64,000 bases of DNA, taken from Incurvaria masculella. Lineage: Eukaryota; Arthropoda; Insecta; Lepidoptera; Incurvariidae. Within the stretch, counting starts at the first letter, position 1; each line of letters starts with the position of its first letter. Both the position numbers and the translations under genes were made by a program. The notes below the pieces were generated by a model that made no database searches, was not told the DNA's origin, and saw nothing but the letters and a program-made list of their open reading frames with translations. The stretch spans positions 12,546,501-12,610,500 of the forward strand of contig OX335651.1 in assembly GCA_946894095.1 (NCBI GenBank). The letters are read 5' to 3'. Positions 1 to 11,229 of the stretch are shown here, piece by piece.

Positions 1-1150
1 ATAGATAAAATAAGTAATAAAACGATAATTTCTTAGTGAAATAAATATACTTTATTTTTCTTTGGAAAAAATCTACTGAAGTACTTAAAAGTATTTAATT
101 TTCACGGATTTTTTTTGTAGTAAGTATAAATGATGAATACATAATTTCTTCAAGTTTCGAAGATCGAAAATTGTATTTAAGTTATTACCTAGTTCGTTAC
201 CTATGGAAAATGTAGAATTACGATTAGTTAAAAAAATCGGCGAGTGAGATAAGTTAGGAAGTCAATGGTTGATAGTAAATGCGGCAATTTTCATACTGAA
301 AATGAGAAAAGGACTTAGACAAATGACGATTAGTTGAAAGTTTCATTTAGCTAATCACTAAAAGGGATTTCAAATTAATCAAATGATTATGAAAGTCCGG
401 GTGGCGGAGGTATTCCGAGATGAGATATTGATCAATTCATTTTACGCCATCTATAATTTGAACTCTATTATTTACTAAATCTACATTATGTTAACATTTA
501 ATAGTGTTTAACAACGGTTAAATACTATAAACTCTATTTGTATTCGAAATTCGAAATTCGGGTGTACAGCGCCTTCGTCATTATTAATACTAAATTGTAT
601 CATCAAAAATTTGTCAGCAATTTTATACTACATGTAGTATTTATCAAAATAATAATTATAATAGTTTCAGTTTCTTTATTTCCTCCATTAGATTTTCCGT
701 CGGTTCGATTACTTCTGGCGAAGAAGAGCCGACAAGAAACTTCGTCAGGTTGGTCATTGTATTATTATTTTTTCCAGTGATACTTACAAACTAGTTTACA
801 GTGATTGATTGATTGATTACTACTGCTCACAAAGAACATTATTATAAGAACATTATATACATTGGTGAGGAGCAAACTCTTGACTACGATAATAACATCT
901 TATTCTAAATTAATAGGAATTATGATCTAAATTATTCAGGTGTAAAAAGCCATCGTCATTTTTGATACAAGGTAATATCAAATTAAATATAAGTTAGTAA
1001 ATAATAAACGAATTCATACTAACAATAACAATGATACAAAATGTAATCCCCTGTTTACAGTCAAAATGATTGAAATTCAGTAATTATAATAGGCTACTTT
1101 TGTTACCCGGTCATGTATTCATGGGAAAAGATCTGAACGTGTTCATCTGC
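1..1150. other. AT-rich non-coding DNA, nothing recognised
   Basis: No open frame here resembles a known family. A short GATT run lies at about 801-820, and some weakly similar AT-rich sequence recurs around 555-615 and 940-990. I see no RNA gene or clear mobile element. Confidence 0.6.
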
Positions 1151-1162
1151 TCTGGATAAGTG

Positions 1163-2317
1163 CTATAATAACCACCGGTGCTTCCTTTTCAAGGACTTTT
1201 TGATTTTTTCTACAGCTAACTTTTGAAAATAACCTAACTTCTCATCAGCCCTACTATCTATTCCCTTCAATAATCTATTAACAGATTTACACCAATAATT
1301 GAGTTGAAACTTTAAAACAAATTCAAAAAGATATGACTGTGCTTGTTCACTGTGATGAATACAATTGATCCATTTTACAAGAACTTTTTTCCTTAAATGA
1401 CTTAACAATAGTTTCGAAATACCGTCTAAATTAGCATGTTCGTCTAAATAATTATTAATAGCACATGTACAATTTTTATAAAATTCAATCATATCGGAAG
1501 AAGGATACATTAAAAAATTTCTTATTCTCAATGAAAGCATGTTCAGGTAACCTATGATCAGTTACAAAAATATTCTTACAAGATGTACAATTATCTAATT
1601 TTAGTACTATTTTCTTGGCTACCCAGCCTGCTACGTAAGCATTAGCATAACTCTGACATTTTTCATTAATTACATCACTAGTAGTAATAAAGGGTTTATT
1701 GGTAACTGACAAACTTGGTAAACATTTTGTAGAGGCTGTACCACAAACAGCCTGGGAAGCCTCAGAATCCAAACTAGCCTTAAACAAATTTACCATATTT
1801 TTTAAGTCAACAAGATTATGAGCCCTATCTTTCTTACAATTAGCACCAGGAGAATGAACACTATGGGTATCACTAATTATTAAAGCTTTAATAGAATTTT
1901 GAAACGCGTTGCACATAGGACTAACATTACGATAATTATGAGACCTTAATTTCCCAAAAAAATTTTCTAGAGGATCCTGATTTAAATTTCTAGGGGAAAA
2001 AAACCTAACACCCTTACTTCTAAGAAAATACCATAAACTTCTAAAACTCTTAATTGTAGTTATCCAATTCTGGGCACTAGGAATCGAGTGCGTACGCCCA
2101 TTCGTATCTACAAATTTCAAAGTTTCTAACATTTTAATAGCTTCGATCCAAAAAGTATGATGTGAACTATTTTCCTGGACTCGCACTCGTAACTTTCCTT
2201 TATCATAAGCCTTATATCCATTAACACTATCAAACAACTTATCAAAAAATCCCACGAGTTCTGCTGTGTCTCCGATAGTACTTGATACTCGTCTGCCATT
2301 GATGTCAGGTAGTCCAG
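1163..2317 (-). CDS. P-like transposase, C-terminal exon (insertion domain and final acidic box)
   Basis: The exon begins after the acceptor TTTTACTTTGCAG (2318) with CT completing a split codon, and continues LPDINGRRVSST...FFDKLFDSVNG, a typical P/THAP9 stretch. The last catalytic acid is the Glu of NQDPLENFFG (codon 1967-1965). Around 1508-1540 the frame ends (FIENKKFFNVSFFRYD then stop), while the adjacent frame continues as SSDMIEFYKN down to the stop at 1163. A single-base frameshift at a T run best explains this. The 125 codons after the shift look like the genuine C-terminus. Confidence 0.75.
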
Positions 2318-2757
2318 CTGCAAAGTAAAATAAAATGCTTGCAAACTCAGTGTAAGTACCTTCTTAGAATGGTTCTAAGTGGATTTTGTCTTCCATTTGA
2401 GCACAACATTGATGGACAACCAACACATCATTACTTTGAGATAAGTATCTATTCATCCTTTGATTTATTAGCATGTTACCTTTCAGTACTTCAAATGCCT
2501 CTGTTCATATTGTTTGTACAAGTAATTGATTGGAAGACACCTTCAGAGGTTAGGGGCGCCTTTAAACGATATATTTATTATAAGTTCTGCTATTCCGTGC
2601 CATATTATTTTTTCAGTATTTTATGTTAAAATTCAATGAAGATACAACATGAAATAATCATAAATTCGTAGTCAATAACCAAAATAAAAAAGCATACTAA
2701 ATAACCCTTAGAAATATAAACACTATTGCAGTTTAAAAAAAATAGTTGTTTGCCTAC
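2318..2757 (-). other. Intron of P-like transposase (440 bp, phase 1)
   Basis: The minus strand begins GTAGGC and ends TTTTATTTTACTTTGCAG with a clear pyrimidine tract. Splicing restores one continuous frame from TLKNF into AGLPDINGRRV, the order seen in P-family transposases. Both flanking frames hit stops if not spliced. Confidence 0.75.
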
Positions 2758-3796
2758 CGAAGTTCTTGAGTGTGCAGAGGTACTTGTGCATGCTGGAACT
2801 GAAAATTTGAACACATTTATTAACTTTCATTTTTTTCATTTTTAATGGATCAATATGTACATCTGTCACTTTCGGTATCATCCTCGCTTCCCCATTTGGA
2901 CTATCTCTTTCATAGGCCTTCACCAGATCTTGCCACCTGGCCCTCTTTTTGTCACGACCAAACAAAATATCGTACTTCATTAAATTATTACGAAGACCTT
3001 TCAATAGGTGAGGAGGATCATAAATAATAAACAATTCTTCATCAGCCACTCGAATCACCTGATTTTCATAATGTTCATCTTTCAAAACACAGTCACGCAT
3101 AGTTTCCTTCCTCAATATATTGATCGCTCCCATATTGGATGCGCCTTGGTCACAAATTAAGGAAAGCGGAACCAAGTTACATTCTTTTAGCATAGCCACA
3201 ACCTCTTTCAATATACCTGCTAATCTTTCACTCGGTGTTGTCCCTTCACAGAAGTAATAAGCTATCACCTGCTTCCATGAATGACATACTCCTCTTAACA
3301 TTATTACCAAAGCATGATCTGCAAATTTTCGTCGCCTTTCATTTTCCCCGAGATCTACCAACCCTACAATTTTGTCATCAGGAGATAAATGAACCCCACA
3401 ACTCAAAGATATTTCATCTATAACAATAGAGCAATATTTTCTAGTGGAATTCCAAGTTAACGTTTCATTTGCTAAAAAGGTTTTAATACTGTTATTTAAC
3501 CCAGTTCCAAAACTAATCTTTCTTATAATTGACTGCAGTGTTTTAGTCGTCGGTAGTACAAAATGTTTCTCAAGGAATTTATATCCTTTCGGACTAGATT
3601 TATACATCGCCAAACAGAAAAATTTTTTCATCCAATGTGTACTTGCGCCCCATTTTCTTACGATTCACATTCAATAATTGCATTCTAATAAACTCTCTAT
3701 TTGTCTTATTTAATTTATTGAGCATACGCTCAGATACGATATTTATACTCCTCTGTAGTGTTCTTCTATGCATCCGGACTCGTAGTCCTTTCGTTT
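2758..3796 (-). CDS. P-like transposase, catalytic-core exon
   Basis: The exon starts after the acceptor CCTTTTCAG at 3797 and ends at the donor G|GTAGGC (2758/2757). It first encodes a basic segment (REFIRMQLLNVNRKKMGRK), then a T run near 3635 carries one extra base relative to the expected DEKIFCLAMYK, shifting the frame. Downstream the frame is open for 302 codons. The acidic residues expected in the RNase-H-like fold are present: Asp in VIDEISL (codon 3418-3416) and Asp in ICDQGASN (codon 3151-3149), with the family motif YDPPHLLKGLRNN after them. The exon stops within the stretch that usually precedes the insertion domain. Confidence 0.8.
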
Positions 3797-4521
3797 CTGA
3801 AAAGGAAACAAATTAAAAATTACGTATACCTTTAATGGAAATAACTTTAATTTTCTAGAAGTAGAGGTATTTAATTGTTTCATTTTTTTTATTTAAGATC
3901 TCAGGCAATTTATACACGTCAGGAAGTTGTACACTCCTATAATAAGAAGCCGGTTTAGGAGCACACAAACCACAACAATTATAAATGTTAGAAATGAAAG
4001 GTACCTCTAATAATAATCATAGCAAATAAACCGTCTGTGTACTTATGCACGCAAGTAAAGAGTTATACTTCTTACAAAACTAACATAAATTATATTTTGT
4101 TACATTGCCTCGACTTGGCTTGGGCTTGGGCTTGAGCTTGGGGCTTGGGCTTGGGCTTGGCATGGCTCGGCTTACTAGATCCGGCCGATTAGATAGATAG
4201 ATAGATTACTAGACGGCATGATGGTATGCTTATGTCCGTGCATGCATTTGCACGAATGACAAAATGACATAGCAACAAGAAAAGTAGCCCCACACAATAC
4301 AGTATGTCAGTTTTCTGTTTTATACCATAGTACTTACATGTGATAACTGTTAAAAAAAATGACTGGACCCAGAAAAAAAGTTGGACCTTTTGAGAAATAC
4401 TGGATGGATGAACGTCAACCATTGAGGCTGGCCGTGGTTTTTTCCATTTAATGTACTTAAATATGAATCCACATATTTATATTAATAATCCTTAATTTGA
4501 AAAAGATGATTTTGTACGTAC
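3797..4521 (-). other. Intron of P-like transposase (725 bp) with simple repeats
   Basis: Flanked by GTACGT and TTTTCAG on the minus strand, phase 1. It contains a degenerate CTTGGG hexamer tract at about 4114-4172 and a GATA tract at 4191-4207. A short open stretch at about 3890-4000 on the minus strand (RSVQLPDVYKLPEILNKK) could be an unrecognised exon, but I have no family match for it. Confidence 0.5.
4114..4172. repeat. CTTGGG hexamer simple repeat
   Basis: Imperfect tandem hexamer, read directly, followed shortly by a GATA tetramer tract. Confidence 0.9.
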
Positions 4522-4635
4522 GCGATGAATGCTGGTTAGCTGATGACGTAGATGGCTGCTGCTGCTGTCGTTGTTCTGGCGAAGGCTGCTCCGGTGGCTT
4601 CTCTAATGGCTGCACATCATACTCCCTTGCGGATT
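4522..4635 (-). CDS. P-like transposase, linker exon (Pro/Gln/Ser-rich)
   Basis: A 114-bp exon inferred from splice signals: the acceptor ends ...CCTTTATCAG before 4635 and the donor is C|GTACGT at 4522/4521. The frame encodes a low-complexity linker containing PEQPSPEQRQQQQPSTSS. Its last base (phase 1) joins in frame to the two bases AA that open the next exon at 3796. Position and composition fit the linker that follows the THAP finger in P-element transposases. This assignment is inferred from splice phase and position, not from a family motif. Confidence 0.55.
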
Positions 4636-4639
4636 CTGA

Positions 4640-5580
4640 TAAAGGATGTATGTACCACATGTATAAACAGTTTAGAAATAGTATATTCATTTTTTTTCTC
4701 TGATAATTATATTAGGACTTGAGCCAGGTTTGGCTATGCCAGCCCCATAGTGACTGTCACAATAATGCTGAACAAATGCTCTCATTCGGGCGATTTGGAC
4801 GCCTCCACTCCATGTTTTTGTGCTATTTTTCACTTGCTTTTGCTCAGAGTACGCAAATTAAAACACAAAATGGCGGTTGGAAATTAAAATTCAACGATGC
4901 CATTGACATAAGACCGTCAATGATACCATGCGTAAGAAAAAGGCCTCCCGGTATTTTTCCCTAAATTATTGGACAAATTCGACCAAAATTCCTTAAACAT
5001 GCGGATGGTTACCGGTATAGCAATCATCTCCCCTGTCCCTTACAAATTAGATAAGAGGAAGTGAGAGAAGTCTACTTTCTACTTTTTGTATGGACTTCTG
5101 GGACTATGAGTTAGATAATGCGCCTAGCGCTAACCGTACCACTAACTATTCATGCGTTCGTTATCCTTCCTTTATTACGTGTGCGGTGGGCTCGCTTATA
5201 GCACAGAATATATTAAGGATTACCGCGGCCCCGGCCACACAGCTTATATCTACTGTGCTTATGCGGGCTAGGTAACGTCTGGGCTGTATTCGCCTCGTTA
5301 ACTTGCCGGGGCAGCTGAATACCGGTCTGGTGAATACGGAGCCTTGCATCGAGGAAATAATGACGAGAACGGGCACTCCATGCAAGATTTCTTAGAAAAT
5401 TTCAAGGACATTTGAATGTCAGCAGTGGCAGCTAACTATAACCAGAACACGTGATACGCCTGCTACGTAGAAGACGATTTTTTGGTGGGACTGAATGCCG
5501 CAGGTGAGAAACTTGTACGCGTGTTTGATGCATATATCCGAAGCCCTTTGAAAGGGAACCACGCTATTTTTCGGGACTGA
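4640..5580. other. No gene recognised; possible old repeat debris
   Basis: The upstream side of the transposase, where a THAP exon would be expected; I could not find a C2CH signature on the minus strand. 4715-4965 shares short strings (for example GCAAATTAAAACA) with 8860-8880 and may be degenerate repeat. The 5090-5390 stretch is unassigned. Confidence 0.4.
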
Positions 5581-5747
5581 CTTACGTTATGACCCCTCAA
5601 TACAGAATGTTCTCTAATCACAGGAAGCTCGGAGAGGTCATTCTAAACCAAAATACCCTCAATGAAGTATACAATAAAATACGTTTTGCTTCACCCAGCT
5701 TATCGAATCGCAAGGCCTCACACCACTGGGCTACCGAGGCTGACAAT
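5580..5747 (-). repeat. tRNA-headed SINE remnant (head end)
   Basis: Read on the minus strand from 5747, GCCTCGGTAGCCCAGTGG contains an RNA polymerase III A-box-like TAGCCCAGTGG. It is followed by CCTTGCGATTCGATAAGC, as in the fuller copy ending at 39066. The body is degenerate. Confidence 0.6.
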
Positions 5748-5825
5748 GGTATTGTTGCGCTGTTGTACTGATAAAGTGGTTACATGTAATATCTTTAGTA
5801 TAAATTATGGATCGTAATTAGGAGT

Positions 5826-5936
5826 CGTATTCAGAGTGAACCTTTCAAAAATTTAGTACGGGATTAGCACCGGACTAACCATACAAAAACCGGTTTAGTC
5901 CGGCGTATTAAAGTTAGTCCGCCCACTCTGAATACG
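5826..5936. mobile_element. Short MITE with 13-bp terminal inverted repeats
   Basis: Left end CGTATTCAGAGTG (5826-5838) is repeated as the perfect reverse complement at 5924-5936. Inside, ACCGGACTAACC and GGTTTAGTCCGG form a second inverted pair, so the whole 111 bp can fold back. No coding capacity. No convincing target duplication was seen. Confidence 0.75.
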
Positions 5937-7089
5937 GCTGTATTCGTTTCGTCTGATCAAGGACTTATGAAACAAACTGTATCTAGAGCTCGGTGTAGCC
6001 CAGGCAATAACGCAAGACGCTGACGTAACCCGCCTACGCCGCCGCCGCCCAAGTCGGCTTGGCTCTCGGCATTCACCGCCCAGAGAACCGCTTGGCTATA
6101 ATAAGTACGACGTTATTTCGGCGAATTAAGTCTGCACGTTCATACATACTTTCGTACGTGCCGGATAACATAGAGCGAATGGCTTAAGTGCCTGCAATGA
6201 ACTGGACGAAAACATTTAACTTTCTTACTAGATTTTGTCTGCGTCTCCGCCCGCGGTGAATCGTGTCGTGTAAAAGTATTTTCTACTCCATACAGGACAC
6301 AAAGGACACAATCACCTTAGGTTTATTCGAGCAAAGACGGTTTAATTCCGTCCTGTACTTTCTGTTACAGGATGGAATCAGGCGCAACGCCTTAGAGCAA
6401 CGCTCCAGCCAGATCACGGAAACGAAAAAGTGAAGAGATGAACGTAACTTTGAAATTATATAAACTATAATCCTCATAATGTAATAAAGCAAACGCGTAA
6501 AACCAAACAATTTTTATTTAAATTAATTAAAAACTCACCTAACTTCCAATCGATACTAAATTCAACTCGGAATAACGCAGTTGTAGGCGTTTTGAATGCT
6601 GACGTGTCGAATGACAAACTAACTAATAAAACACATTTATTTTTATTTTAGAGTCAGCTTGAGGATCCTTTCATACTGTTCACAAAAGTGACGTGTTTAA
6701 TAGGTAATTAATTATTAACCAGCGGCTAATGTACGTACGTAACGTACTAAGTCTGTGATGCATTAAATTGTTCTTTTAATGGAATAAAAGCCGTATATAA
6801 TCTTCCGTATCTCCCAACCTTTCAAATCCCTTAGATCTTAGATGAACTTTCCTTAGATGCACGAATGTAATTGACCATCGTTTTGATTTTGATATCTTTT
6901 TATCACTTTTTATACTTTGATATCTCTACTTTTTATTCAAACATGCTGGAAAAAATATATTTCGGGAGAAAATTCTTCCAAACGATAGAAATTAGCTTTA
7001 CACATTTAGCGCTCATTGTTTTAGTAAAAAGATATATCAGGAAATGGATAACTCATGTATTAAATTAATTTTGAAATCTTTGAACTCTG
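5937..7089. other. Non-coding, nothing recognised
   Basis: Mixed composition with a GC-richer patch around 5990-6080. Open frames are short and have no family features. Confidence 0.5.
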
Positions 7090-7315
7090 ACATTTTGACA
7101 ATATCGGTCGCAGAGATGACGAACGATGGAGAAAAGTTGTTCCGTTACGGAGGCAATGAACCACGGGAATCGATGTTGTCGGTAGACCGCCCGCCGCCGA
7201 AGCAAGTTAACAGTCGTCAACGGGTTAACTCTGCCAATAGAGGCATTGGGGTAGTGAGTAGTCAATAGGGATGACCTACATACAGCAAGCAATTTACAGG
7301 ATCAGCTGCGATTCA
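7090..7315 (+). pseudogene. RTE-type LINE C-terminal remnant
   Basis: A degenerate plus-strand trace of the protein tail found in RTE-like retrotransposons: GRRDDERWRK, then GRPPAEA, then YIQQA, in the order of the better copies at 26350-26703 and 27530-27800. Interrupted by stops. Confidence 0.55.
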
Positions 7316-8770
7316 TTTATCTTGCAGCTGGTTACTACCAGGAGCCAAGTAACACAAATATTTTTAATGAAATAAAGTGTATTGAACCTTAATTACTTGG
7401 ATATACAAACGATGTATATATACACTTTATAATATATTTTAATATCTGGAAAAATACACCTACACAAATTTCAACTATAACCTATTATATTCCGACAAAA
7501 GACCCTCTCTCCCATAGCACAGGGAATCCTATTTTGGGAGACAGGGATCCTACAAAATTTAACTACTACATGTTATAGTATTAAGCAAATATTATACTAC
7601 CTACTTACATTACTACTTACGATACCTACTTACATTACTACACTATCTGAAACCTGTTGTTTTGTTTATTATTCTTGTACTTGTACTGAACTTGCTTAAT
7701 CAGTGAAATAAAGATTTATTATTAATCCAAAAAGGGTGCATGTTCCTTTTCGAGGTGACCTCGGAATAAGGTTCTGGGCCTGTGAGTCACCGTTGCAGGT
7801 GGATGGCTGCGGAGGTTTATTTCAAAGAAATCATGTATCTTAATCTTTCGCGTGAAAAAATGCCGTTCTTAAGCCCGACTGTTTGAATGGAATTACATCC
7901 AATCGTGGTCACAATAGAACCATTATTGGGTGTACTCCATACGTTACGTCGGATGTAAGAAAGGCATTTTAATTTAAATTTACTTCAAAATTACGTCCCG
8001 CTCAAGTAAATATATTTTTTAAAAGGAAACAAAAAACGACTCAGACACCAGAAAACATTCAAATTGTTCCACAGAGGGATTAGTACCGTGCTGAGTGCAT
8101 ATAAAACAAGCCAGCACGATATCTTCGAAGTGTTAAAAAATTAGAATTTTGAAAAATTTTCAGGCAGCCAACTACAATAGATGCGCTCGGTCGATATGGT
8201 CACCACGGCATATATACTTCCCATATCCGTAGTACCAGCATTACGCTATAGACTGCTGTTGTATTCCGCCTGCGCTGTGCAGTCGAGCGTCGTGTCGGCA
8301 TCAGCCGGGCTGGCGGGCGGCAGCCGGCGGGGGAGGTGAAGCTGCGTCGAGCGAGGGTGGCTGTCACGCGCCAGTGTGCAGCTGGACTGCGTTTACTCCT
8401 CGACGACGGAATATGATTACTCCGCACTTCTCTAGGTGCACTTATTTCATGTATCGGAAGTCAGTTCCGGACTGTTTTGCTTCGGTTGGGGTTATCGCTG
8501 GCTGTTAGATAAAATATCTCTTAGTCATTATCTTGCTGTGTACACAGCGCACATTTTGTGATTGTAATAGTTCAAATTTTTATTACGTCCATGTGTTATT
8601 AAGATGCATAGTTTATTTTCAAAATTGTTAATAATACATTATCACATGGTAATTTGTATACGCTGAGGCGTATATATATATTTATAAATAATTGAGTACA
8701 ATAAAATATTTGCAACCAGCAGTTTTGAAGTAAGTATGCACAGAAACATTTAAAATAATTAATTTCATAA
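7316..8770. other. AT-rich DNA with a GC-rich island at about 8165-8440
   Basis: No gene recognised. The island at 8165-8440 is GC-rich, lacks a convincing coding frame, and resembles the other non-coding islands in the window. Confidence 0.45.
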
Positions 8771-8779
8771 TGTTTTTTT

Positions 8780-8990
8780 TATTGGACATGGATGGGTAAT
8801 ATCATACCTACCGACATGCTATTAGTCCAACACGCCTCGTTTGCCTGCCGAGATGTTTCCTTTATGTGAGCGCAAATTAAAACAAAATGGAATACACAGA
8901 CAATTTTTCATTGCCGCTTTAATCATCTTTCATTACCGTACCTCGTACTAACTCGGACGAACTTAACCCTCCTAGCAAGAAAAGAAAATA
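8780..8990 (-). repeat. Degenerate SINE body
   Basis: The plus strand shows GGACATGGATGG...ATTAGTCCAACAC...CAATTTTTCATTGCCGC, the reverse complement of the SINE body seen at 41745-42135, with many differences. Confidence 0.55.
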
Positions 8991-10190
8991 AATTTAAATT
9001 TATCATGGATACCAAGCAACGACAATAGGGAAATGTAGTAATTAAAGGATAATTTATCAAATTAATTGCTACTTATATGTAATAACCTTTTAACAATTTA
9101 GTTGTTATATTTTGCTTGAACACTTGTACCCTTAGGATGTCGTTTACAAGTTTCCATTCAAAACTGTATCGTGCGCAAGGAGGTGTACCTTCATATCATG
9201 AATAACTCCCGGGATGTTGTGTCCGGTCACGCGGAGCTATTCTGCCTCAACTACACAACACATCATCCAAACAATAGAGCCGCGCTTTGCCACGAACAAT
9301 TTACTTGAGAACGGATACCATAATACAACTGTATCGAACGAGGATTGAGTCAACATAAAATGGACGAGCTATAGATATGACCGAGCGTGACTGAGCTGCG
9401 TCAGCCGCCACCCGCATCGGAACCACTTTTACGCTAAAAAATATTGATGCAACGAAAAAAGCGCGCGCTCTCATTCCGCGGACGTCATCAATAGGACGCG
9501 GCCACTATTTCGATAGCGAAAACGAGAAATCAACATAGTTCAGCCGATTCAGCACATTCAACAAAATAAAGAAACGCTGAATAAAATGTAGCCTACGAAA
9601 GCACTTATGAAACGGTGAAGGCTCTGAACCACGCTAGGGCACTCTGCGTTATGTATGTATGCAACTCAGCACGCTTTATTATAATATCACTTCAGTTATG
9701 ATCGATATGGAGTCCGAAATTAAGGTCATGCGTCAGGTCAACACCAAGGATCCCTATGTGGTGATCAATATGCAGAGTTGTTCCCTGGAAGGTCGGAGCC
9801 GCACTGAACGGAGTCCGCCTTCGCACTGAATACGCACGCCTGTGTCTTGCTCGCGTTAAACTCGACAAGGTTCTGGAGATCCCACCGGAAACTTCTACGA
9901 GTCTAACAACGAGGCGCCGCCTATCCTCCTCCACTTCAACCCGGATTGCGGTCTGGTGACTGGTGTACCTGGCTAGCACCGTGCTGTCATCTGAGCATGA
10001 TGCACAATAGTTTCAGTTACATATAAATATATTTGAGCGTGGTGAGTGTAGTACTGAAAGAATAAGTGACCTAGCGCAGGTAGTAATTCTGAGCGTTAAG
10101 AAGCATTTAATGTTTATGCAGCGGAATAAGTAAATATATATTATACGCATAGGATTTCAAGCATCGTAAAATGACGGCAGCGAGTGAGGT
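8991..10190. other. Non-coding; GC-richer segment at about 9770-9980
   Basis: No recognisable gene or complete element. The 95-codon minus-strand frame at 9692-9979 is basic and low-complexity, typical of a chance frame in GC-rich DNA. Confidence 0.45.
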
Positions 10191-10191
10191 G

Positions 10192-10275
10192 GATTACGAA
10201 TTCGCTTATTTCTGATTTTTCAAGTTCCAACGACACGTAAGAACACGTAAAATCTTCACAGGGCGCTATTTAGCG
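10192..10275 (-). repeat. GAACTCGAG-family dispersed repeat, copy 1
   Basis: The minus strand reads GCGCCCTGTGAAG, then ACGTGTCGTTGGAACTTG, then ATAAGCGAATTCGTAA. The same ordered blocks occur at 16109, 37331 and (minus) 52765. Family unknown. Confidence 0.65.
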
Positions 10276-10950
10276 AGCTAACTACAGATAGAAGTTTTAC
10301 ACTAACTCGTGGGTTCGCTGCCGCCATATACTCTCCCGTCCTCCCATGCTTGCTGATCGCAACCATTGTGGGCCGAAGCCGGTCTTTGTTCGGAGACATT
10401 GAAGACGATAAAAACGTCGTTTTTTCGACTTCACACTAACACGGCGCGAGCGAGTCTCAAGCAGTGGCATCTCCCCCAGCAAACGAGCGTGTAAACAGAT
10501 CATTTGCCGCCTGCGGAACCACTCGTGCATCCCGCGCGGCGCCGACCTAAAACACTTTCCACTGACGTAAATCGCTCCCTGAAAGCTCACTTTGTGGGTA
10601 GAACAAAAAACTAGGGTCGCGAAGAGGAAACGGGGGAAGAATAGTGCACGAGGCGTATAGAAAGCCAAACAAAGGCGTTCAACAAAAGCCGCCGGGGCAT
10701 TGAGAGGCTCGCGCGGCGCGGAGGCTTACAAAAAGTGCGTATATCATGTCATAAGCCAATAATCGCGGAGCATAGCGCCCTGCTTTCAGGCGCTGGCACG
10801 TAGCCTACACCGCCTGCTCCGACAGGGCTTTTAACGCTCCAGCTTCTATGTACGCATATGTACTCACGAATGTATACCTACGCAACCCTAATCTATCCAC
10901 CTACGCATTTCACATGAAACCTCTCAAACGAAGCCTTCGCACTTTAGTTT
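10276..10950. other. GC-rich non-coding island
   Basis: High GC with a 123-codon minus-strand frame (10297-10668) rich in Arg and lacking domain features. I read it as non-coding. Confidence 0.45.
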
Positions 10951-11229
10951 TTTAGGGTTCCGTACCCAAAGGGTGCTAACGGAACTCTTTTAATAAGCCT
11001 CCGCTGTCCGTTCGTCCATCCGTACATCCGTCCGTCCGTCACAGGACTGTATCTCATGAACCGTAATAGGTAGGTAACTGAAATTTTCACAGGTTGTGTA
11101 TTTTTTTTGCCGCTATAACAAAAAATAGGTAAAATTATAAAAAATCAAGGGGGCCATGATTTTATAAAATCTTGTACGGTGTTACGGAACCCTTCGTGTG
11201 CGAGTCCGACTCGCACTTGGCGGGTTTTT
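10951..11229 (+). repeat. GGGTTCCG-type dispersed repeat, near full copy
   Basis: Opens TTAGGGTTCCGTACCCAAAG, carries a CCGT-rich stretch (GTCCGTCCGTC) and TGTATCTCATGAACCG, and closes with CGAGTCCGACTCGCACTTGG before a T run. Further copies lie at 36355, 37926 (split) and 40672 (minus). I recall this as a very common lepidopteran repeat; it has no coding capacity here. Confidence 0.85.

Larger units (their letters stand above)
1163..4635 (-). pseudogene. P-element-like (THAP9-type) transposase gene, three exons, frameshifted
   Basis: A cut-and-paste DNA transposase of the P-element/THAP9 family. Reading the minus strand, three exons (4635-4522, 3796-2758, 2317-1163) join through introns with GT...AG ends, all in phase 1, giving roughly 770 codons. 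Order of parts: a Pro/Gln/Ser-rich linker; a basic, possibly coiled segment with the motif GRKYTLDEK; an RNase-H-like catalytic core with VIDEISL, ICDQGASN and YDPPHLLKGLRNN; an insertion domain; and the C-terminal NQDPLENFFG box that supplies the last acidic residue in this family. Drosophila P transposase is 751 residues including an N-terminal THAP zinc finger. No THAP finger was found upstream here, so a first exon is missing, lost or outside what I could recognise. Two one-base frameshifts in homopolymer runs (near 3635 and near 1520) make the copy a probable pseudogene unless they are sequencing errors. No flanking terminal inverted repeats were found. Confidence 0.8.

Noticed and set aside
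10297..10668. A 123-codon minus-strand frame
   Set aside because: Arg-rich, no family motif, GC-rich context, no conserved neighbours.
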